Below, piece after piece: positions 56,758 through 64,000 of a DNA stretch of 64,000 bases. This DNA comes from Morella rubra (taxonomy: Eukaryota > Streptophyta > Magnoliopsida > Fagales > Myricaceae), in NCBI GenBank assembly GCA_003952965.2, contig CM025854.1, positions 6,234,725 through 6,298,724 of the forward strand, in the 5' to 3' direction. A program made the translations under genes and the position numbers. The notes below the pieces were generated by a model. That model saw nothing but the letters and a program-made list of their open reading frames with translations. It was not told the origin of the DNA and made no database searches. The stretch's first letter is position 1; every line of letters starts with the position of its first letter.

Positions 56758-59700
56758 ATGGGTTTCTCCAAGTGGGTCTGGTTGATCTTCATTCTCCATG
56801 GATTTCTGGAACTACCCATCTCCGCAAATCCCTCGCTGAGCCCGGAAGAGTTGGCTCAAATTCCCGTGGACTTCCTTGACTTTGCGAAGAAACCAGAGCT
56901 TTTTGATTGGATGGTGGGTATTAGGCGGAGGATACATGAGAACCCTGAACTTGGGTTTGAGGAATTTGATACCAGTAAGCTTATCAGAGAGGAGCTTGAC
57001 CAGATGGGCATCTCCTATAAATACCCGTTTGCTCAAACAGGTGTTGTTGGCTCTATCGGGACCGGTTCACCGCCTTTTGTAGCCATTCGAGCGGATATGG
57101 ATGCTCTTCCTATGCAGGTTTCTTTCGATTTCGTGATTCGTTCATTTTGGCTGGTTTCTCGTGTTTAACTTTCTGCTTGCTGTGACATTATTAGGTGACA
57201 GATTCTACTGCTTTTGGTCATCTTTATGCAGTATGCTAAGTGTCCTGATAATTGGAATGGACCCCTGCAGTAGTAGAAATCCAGAATTATTGGTATCTGA
57301 TGAATTAATGTTAGGTAGGAAATTTTAGAAACTAATGGGATTTCGGTGGTTACAGGAGAGTGTAGAATGGGAGCACAAGAGTAAAGTTCCTGGGAAGATG
57401 CATGCATGTGGGCATGATGCCCATGTCGCCATGCTTCTTGGTGCTGCAAAGATTCTTCAAGAGCATCGCCATGAGTTCCAGGTTCCTTCCTTTAGCACCT
57501 TACATGCGGTGTTATCGATTCTCTTTCCATTAACCACGTCCTTTTATTATAGGACCGGTTTGCCTTTTTATTTTCTACCGACTGTTCGTACTTGTTTTGT
57601 CAGTTCGACCACTTCATTGAGAGGGATCTTGTGTATCGCATGTTAAATGTCAGTTAGCATTCATATGGTTGTTTGAGACAGAAAAATGAAGTCTCACGTA
57701 CAGACATTTTGATTGTAAACCGTTTCAGTTTAACGTGTATAATTCATGTGGTAATAAACAAATTTATTCTACTTGACCCATATTACGTATCCTTAACTCC
57801 TATTGTTTTATTGGCTAATTGGGTTAAACATCAACAATTGAGATTGGCAGGCTCAAAGGGTAACCTAAAATGGAAAACGAGACATTAGAATCCTCAGAAA
57901 TCATTTCTACACATAATGAATAACTGTCAAGACTGTTGACTTTGCTTATGATCTTATTCTAAGTTTTGTTGGTATGTATTTGACAACAAAACATATCAAC
58001 TACCTTGATAAAGACAACAAGAAGCAGAATTTTTTCTGGCCTTTTCATTTCATTGAGAGAGAGAGAGAGAGAGAGAAGGGGTGGGGAATGTTTTGTGCAT
58101 CTCTCTATGGCTGCCTTGCACGATCAATGCACACAATAGAAAGTATTAGATTGATAGTATGTTGGTGGATTTGGTTGTCATTCTTTTGGTGTATGAGTGT
58201 AAAGTTGTGGAACACTAGGTGGTTGTACTTTTGAGAGAGGTAAGTTCTTATGTCAATACCTGAGAATTGCAAAGTACAAATTATCACTGCTAGTCTACTC
58301 TAAAGCTAATTTACTCTAAAGCAAACTAGCAAGTGTCTCAGATACCAGCTTCATCTTCATTTCTCTTCACTCCTTGTTATGGCCAACCGTTCTAGCCCTG
58401 GAGGGGCATAATTGAGTATAACGTATAACGTTCCAAAATTGCCCAAAAATATGAACCATATATGAGGTGATTGCTCACTGACTGGTGGCTAATAAGGTGA
58501 TTGTAAGGGGGCTGGAGAAAATGGCTCTGGAAAAATATGAAATCCCCTTGGCCCCACATGTGGAAGACATCCTCCTCCAACTCAAAAAACTAAAATAATC
58601 TCCTTAGCCCCCAGATAAGTATGAGAAAACATATAATCTCTACCCAAACTTGGAAATTATATGTATCTAGGTTATTGCTAAAAGTTCACAGTTTAGCCCT
58701 GAATCTCAAATAAAAATAGCAAAATTTTCTTGAAAGCTCAAAAGTTTGGTGACCTACAAATGTCATAAATATAATTTTGCATGACTGCCATCTTTTAGGT
58801 CCCTAAACCCCTCCTTCACTGTCATTTGCTTTCTCTCTTCTCCACGACCACAACTTCAATGGAAAGTGTTGAGTTTCTGGTTGGGAAAGAAAACTATTGT
58901 CTTTAGTTCTTGAACTTTCACTATTGTCCGTATCATGTATATCTGAACAATGAACATATACATAATATCTTTTGGGTTGAATTAGATTTCTAGTATTGTT
59001 TTCGTATTATTCCATAGATATATTGCGTAAAAGGAACAAACAGAGCATTCAATAATCACAATATTTGTTTTAACTAAAGATAAATTCATTCTACCAATAT
59101 CCCCTGTTTGCCTTTGCACTACGTGCACTCAAAATCATGGTGTCATATATCATCGTTTATGCTGTGTTAGCATTATAAAAGTTTATCTATTGTCCCCAGA
59201 AGAAAATTTTCATAACTATTTCTCTGTTTTTGATAGGGAACAGTTGTACTTGTTTTCCAACCAGCTGAGGAAGGAGGTGGTGGGGCAAAGAAAATGTTAG
59301 AGGAAGGAGCTCTGGAGAATATTGATGCCATTTTTGGGCTGCATGTTAGTGCTGCTTACCCTATTGGTGCAGTAGCCTCCAGATCAGGCCCTCTTTTGGC
59401 CGCAAGTGGTTTCTTTGAGGCAGTAATCAGTGGTAAGGGAGGTCACGCGGCAATTCCCCAGCACACTGTAGACCCAATCCTAGCAGCTTCCAATGTTATT
59501 GTTAGTTTGCAACATCTTGTTTCACGGGAAGCTGATCCCTTGGATTCACAGGTTCTCTCTCTTTCTCTCTCTCTCTCACACACACACACACTGACACATG
59601 GACAGTGGACACGCGTGCGCACACACTCAAACCCACCTACTCAGAGTCATGTAATGTTTTTGCTGTTAAGTCAAATACATGAATTTTATATGCTTGCATA

Positions 59701-61272
59701 GAATTCTTTGTTCTTTTATATTGGGGTTGGCGTGCGCGGAAATGCAAGTAAAACAAGTGCAGCCTTACAAAACTTGTTTTATTCCTGCAATGCCCTTGTC
59801 ATGAAGTCTTTTCTGACCTTCCAATTATAGTTTTTCATTCCTTCTATCTGTTACTGAAAATGCTTCAAAAAATATCATTGGCATCTGATTCTTCATACGT
59901 GCCATCGTGTTTTAAACAACTGCAATTAGTTGCATAGAGGACAAATTTCACAGGTTGAATTTAATTGAGTAATTATACTTCCCAATCACACAACCAGTTC
60001 CTATTTCTAGCCGACTGCACTCAGGAATGTAACATGTATGAAACAAATTGGACTTGTACTTTTTTGCAAGCAAATGAAATGAGTCCATTGTCGCATTGGC
60101 ATCACCTTTGGAAATGTTGTTCTTGGCAGTAATTTCATTCTTTAGAATTGCAGTCTTCTTTTTTGCTTTTTAATTTCTGTTCAGGTAAGATCTCTGGAGA
60201 ATTGATGTTTGGTTTCAAGTGTAAAAAGTCATGGATTATTTTCCTTTTTTTTTTTTTCCTCTTTTGTGTTTTTTGATTTGCGTTGCATTGTTTTGTTTTG
60301 TGTTGTCCTATGTGGGTCGCCAATCATTCTTTAGTGAATTGAAATGATCAATAACGTTTAAGAAATGTTTGTGAAAAGCATTTGGAGGATGGCACCTTAG
60401 TTGCTGCTTGACTGTTTAATTGAATGATTAAACGAGAAAGCATAACCTTGCAGGTAGTTACTGTTGCTAAGTTCGAAGGAGGTGGTGCCTTCAATGTTAT
60501 TCCGGATTCTGTAACAATTGGTGGCACTTTCAGGGCATTTTCAAAAGAAAGCTTCATTCAACTTAAACAAAGAATTGAAGAGGTAAACTTGTTGCATGAT
60601 ACTTTAATTGCCCTTTATTTTTTCACAATAAGTATGCTCATTTGTTTTCCTTTTCGAGATGCCCATGCCAACAAGGATGAATCATGGGCATTGGATACTT
60701 TTCAAACAATTCTCTGGAAAAAAACCAACGATATGAAATGAAATGGGAAACTACAATGTTCTTTTTTTCTTCTCTTGCTTTCTTCTCTCTCTCTTGTTGT
60801 AGTATGAATACCATATCTCCTACTCTACCTTGAATATCAAGCTCTTTGATGCAAGTACCAGGTTATCACAAAGCAAGCCAGTGTACAGAGGTGCAATGCG
60901 ACTGTCACCTTCAATGAAAAGGAGAAGCCCTTCATCCCAGTAACCATAAATGACCAAGATCTGCACAAGTACTTCCAGAAAGTCACAGGGGACATGCTAG
61001 GCAGCCAGAAGATAATAGAAATGCAACCGTTGATGGGAGCAGAAGACTTCTCGTTTTATTCAGAGGTGATTCCAGGATATTTCTTCTATATAGGGATGAA
61101 GAATGAGACACAAGGACAGTTTGAACGAGGCCATTCGCCCTTCTTTAGGATCAACGAGGATGTTCTTCCATACGGAGCAGCATTACATGCATCACTAGCA
61201 ATTAGGTATCTCCTGGAAAAACAACTCCAACCTAATCCACCAAAGGGGAGCTTTCATCATGATGAACTTTGA
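56758..61272 (+). CDS. IAA-amino acid hydrolase, ILR1-like (M20 family)
   Basis: An ER-lumen metallo-amidohydrolase expected to release free auxin (or jasmonate) from amino-acid conjugates. Exons are 56758-57117, 57356-57481, 59237-59551, 60454-60582 and 60862-61272 (446 aa), all junctions GT-AG and phase 0. The start [15 protein letters not shown] gives a signal peptide. An in-frame ATG 132 bp upstream would bury it, so 56758 is preferred. Motifs: [33 protein letters not shown] (Cys138, His140), [11 protein letters not shown] (Glu174), GLHV (His198), [24 protein letters not shown] and GHSPFF (His401), covering all expected metal ligands. The C-terminus ends HHDEL, an HDEL-type ER-retention signal. 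Intron 2 is long (about 1.76 kb). Looks functional. Which conjugate it prefers cannot be read from sequence. Confidence 0.95.
59552..59592 (+). repeat. CT/CA microsatellite at intron 3 donor
   Basis: The donor GTTCTCTCTC runs straight into (TC)n and then (AC)n to about 59592. Confidence 0.8.
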
Positions 61273-62070
61273 AGTGCTAAATAAAGCATGTAATTGATGT
61301 CTTGATAGGAAAGCACTGCCAAAATTTTGAATTGTAGGTAAATTTTATGGTAGAACTAGAACCCCTGTAAATTAAAGTTATTATCGATCTCTTTGTTGCG
61401 TGGAAAACCATGTAAATAGTGCTTCTACATTATCGGTGTTTGGTGAAGATACCGGGAACTAACGTGTAACATAAATGCGTGCTCTGTTTGTTGCGTGATC
61501 GTAGGCAATTTGACATTCACAGGGTATTTGCTTGCGGCATGCTTGTCTAGAAGATGGAGATTTTAAGGGCTAATCATTTGCAAAGAGCGTTTTTGTTTCA
61601 AAGAATAATCAGATTTGGTTCAACAAAGTTGAATGATTTGACGGATTCAGAACATCCACAGATTTCTGGGGATTAAGGAAACACATCAATGTAAACCAAG
61701 CTAGGCATGGCAACTTGAATCAAGCATACCTTCTGAAATTTTCTCTTCCTTAGGGTTCTTCATCAGTCACTGAATTTCCCAGGTGAAAATACCTCAAAAA
61801 CTTGTACTTTCCATCTAGAAACCAAAGTTTTCAGTGCTTCTTGTCATCGAGGGACTAGGATCTTTTATATTTTCTAATATAACTTCATGACATAATTGTT
61901 AAAATCCGAACAATTGTATTCACTGATTACAATTGCTTTCACCGATATTTTCTACATGCAAAATCCGTGGAAGCCAAGCTAGGCATGGCAACATGAATAG
62001 AGCTGACCTGAAAGGTTTCTTATTTAGGTTTCTCCATCATTCACGTTATTCCCCATGTTAAAATACCTGG
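61273..62070. repeat. 3' flank and first copy of a local duplication
   Basis: 61680-61910 (AAGCTAGGCATGGCAAC ... TTCATGACATAATTG) is repeated at 61972-62070 continued at 62500-62640 (same AAGCTAGGCATGGCAAC opening and TTCATGACAGAATTG end). No coding. Confidence 0.7.
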
Positions 62071-62500
62071 ATGATGTCATAGGACGCCCTTAATTATAGG
62101 TCAAAATGAATCTCGCCTAATTTCAAAACAGCGACTCATTTCTCTTATGTTTCGAACAAATCAATCACCACCTTCTGTTTGGATTGGCCATTAAATCATA
62201 TAGAAACATAAAAATGTCTGAAATACCCCTTCAAGATAATTTTTTAAATATATATATATTCAAGAAATAAATATTACATTTTTATCTGTCATTTTTTAAA
62301 AACTATTTTTAGTAATTTTGTCTTGAAAGAGCATGTCGGTCATTTTGCATATGGTGTAACGGTCAAATCAAACGGAAGGCGAAGATTGATCATGTTCGAA
62401 ACATAAGGGATATAAATTGTCATTTTGAAACTTAGAAAGATGAAATTGATTTTGACTTATAATTAGAGGGCATACTATATTTACCCCTAAAATATCCAAA
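62071..62500. mobile_element. MITE-like insertion splitting the second duplicate
   Basis: Ends are complementary over about 85 bp: GGTCAAAATGAATCTCGCC...CTTATGTTTCGAACA at 62100-62160 against the reverse complement at 62390-62470. The flanks AAAATACCT and AAAATATCC would be a 9-bp target duplication of the site that reads AAAATACCT uninterrupted at 61789. This fits a small Mutator-type MITE. Terminus positions are approximate to about 10 bp. Confidence 0.6.
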
Positions 62501-63068
62501 AACTTGAACTTCCAGTTAGTGACCAAAATTGTCAGTATTTCTTGTCATGGGAGATTAGGATCCTCTATATTTTCAACTTCATGACAGAATTGTAAGCATC
62601 TAGACCATTGCTTTCTATGATGTATTTTACATTTAAAATCGTTATCTCTAGATTTATTAGATAAATGTAGCGGAGGATTCTCAATTTCTAATACCTATTA
62701 ATTAAATGCTTCACGTTTTACTTAATTAATGCACAACTCGGTCAGATATGTGAAATCAATGAGAGATTACGAGTAAATGACGAAATGACAAAATTTACAA
62801 ATTTAGATATAATTGCTAAGATTTTACAAATTCCACCATAAAACTTATTCTAGAGAATCTAGTAGATTTCTTGTCCCAGATTATGCCAGCTTGACATTCC
62901 CCATTGTCATAGAATCATGAAGTTTTTCCTCAGTCCACTGAATCTAACTGAGTTATTAGTGAGATGATTGTCTATAGATTTTAAGTATTTAGAGAGGCTC
63001 AAACATGTAAAGGACCATTTGGCAACCAAAACCAGTACCGCCACACTTTGCATCATCCACCAACTGGA
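62501..63068. other. AT-rich intergenic
   Basis: End of the duplicated segment to about 62640, then AT-rich sequence without recognised features. Confidence 0.4.
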
Positions 63069-63467
63069 ATGGCTTATACCAAAATCCTTGGGCATGAAAG
63101 CACGAGTCGAGTTTCATCTGCATCCTCTTCATCACCATTTGGAAACACCCATCCTCCCGTTTCGCCATGCTTAGTTGATTCAACAAGTAGTCGAGGAAGG
63201 TTTTGGGGGAAATTGAAGCATTTCTGCAGATGGTTCAAGCTAGATACATGGAGGCCTAAAAAGATAGGAAAATCGAGGAAGGACTGCAGCAATGCCACGC
63301 CAAGGCCTAGCGGCGCAACGGCGGATGAGGAACGCGATGATAATGTGCAAGCGGCCATCATATACTGCAAGAAGTCTATGGATTTGGTAGACCTGACTCT
63401 TCTCCATTTTCCTTGCCCTCAAATGAGAGGAGCATGCTATTTATTGACCTCGAAAAATTTCAAATGA
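63069..63467 (+). CDS. Possible small hypothetical protein
   Basis: Open frame of 132 aa from ATG 63069: Ser-rich N-terminus (STSRVSSASSSSPF), a basic/aromatic block (RFWGKLKHFCRWFKLDTWRP), then DDNVQAAIIYCKKSMDL. The end pattern (acidic, then a xxAIxYCKxS helix) recalls short uncharacterised plant proteins in which this motif is C-terminal, so the residues after KKSMDL may be intron or 3' UTR. No domain is assignable. The CDS is weakly supported and the function unknown. Confidence 0.35.
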   Translation: MAYTKILGHESTSRVSSASSSSPFGNTHPPVSPCLVDSTSSRGRFWGKLKHFCRWFKLDTWRPKKIGKSRKDCSNATPRPSGATADEERDDNVQAAIIYCKKSMDLVDLTLLHFPCPQMRGACYLLTSKNFK

Positions 63468-64000
63468 TTGCAGGCCGCGTAAGAATGATGGTAATCAATG
63501 ACTTCCATTGGAGATTCAACCCCAAAGAGATTGACACCCAACCCATCTTCAGTGTTAGTGTAATCCAACAGTACTCGTGCTTTGGTAGATCCCTGTAGTG
63601 TTGGGATGAGTTTCAGAGGCTGACACTCATCGGAGATGGCTTTTACGGACCAGAAGTTTGCCACGCCTAAGCAGAACGACAAAGCAAGTTCAACGTTGCT
63701 TCATGCAAAATGAAATATTGGAAGATCATTTGGCCCTAAATTATGTACTTTGTGCTGTTGTTTATATTGTGCAAATAAGTATCAAGAATTCTCCATGTGT
63801 TATGAATATTATAATTATGAGTTATAATTATATATTATTATGGATAATCATTACACCTCTTTATTTTCCACTATTATGTACCATTTTAATTGCTTTTCTT
63901 TCTATATATGACCTTATGTCTATACATTCACCTTTTATATACCCTTTTAATTATTTATTTATTTATTTATTTCTATGTGTGACTTTATGTCTATATAAAA
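63468..64000. other. Terminal AT-rich region
   Basis: No gene is recognised. A (TTTA)n microsatellite lies at about 63950-63972. Confidence 0.5.

Overview
The window is nuclear DNA of a eudicot plant. It has GT-AG introns, AT-rich spacers, a TIR-type NLR gene (a class absent from grasses), plant LTR and DNA transposons, and inserted plastid DNA. The protein style suggests a woody eudicot, but I cannot name the species from sequence alone.

Layout: 0.7-1.8 kb holds the last two exons of a purple acid phosphatase (+). 3.56-10.32 kb is a 6.76-kb inverted duplication. Each arm contains a copy of the 3' end of a TIR-NBS-LRR gene, and each arm ends in a ~0.9-kb hAT-type transposon. 12.4-14.1 kb is a truncated TNL pseudogene, and 15.2-19.4 kb is an apparently complete six-exon TNL gene. 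20.6-24.9 kb is a degenerate DNA-transposon-like block. 26.07-26.66 kb is a minisatellite. 26.8-33.2 kb is a 6.4-kb hAT element with an exact 8-bp target duplication and a nested MITE. 34.6-36.24 kb is a Pack-MULE carrying the 5' end of an ataxin-2-like gene. 38.66-39.38 kb is a plastid-derived insertion that joins petN to rps11-rpl36. 39.39-46.82 kb is a decayed Ty3/Gypsy chromovirus with two LTRs (-). 47-50.4 kb is repeat-rich and includes a small MULE-like element.

The last third is ordinary euchromatin with two apparently complete genes: the ESCRT-III subunit VPS32/SNF7 (-, six exons, 51.84-54.71 kb) and an ER-targeted IAA-amino acid hydrolase of the ILR1-like family (+, five exons, 56.76-61.27 kb). 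A possible small hypothetical gene follows at 63.07-63.47 kb.

The most unusual structure is the NLR-derived palindrome. It lies about 5 kb from the intact TNL and carries part of that gene's terminal exons in inverted orientation, so a read-through transcript would fold into a long hairpin. One arm ends exactly at a transposon terminus, and one arm contains a patch nearly identical to the intact TNL gene. This suggests a transposon-associated inverted duplication later altered by gene conversion, and it makes the locus a candidate source of small RNAs against its NLR neighbour. That regulatory role is inference only.
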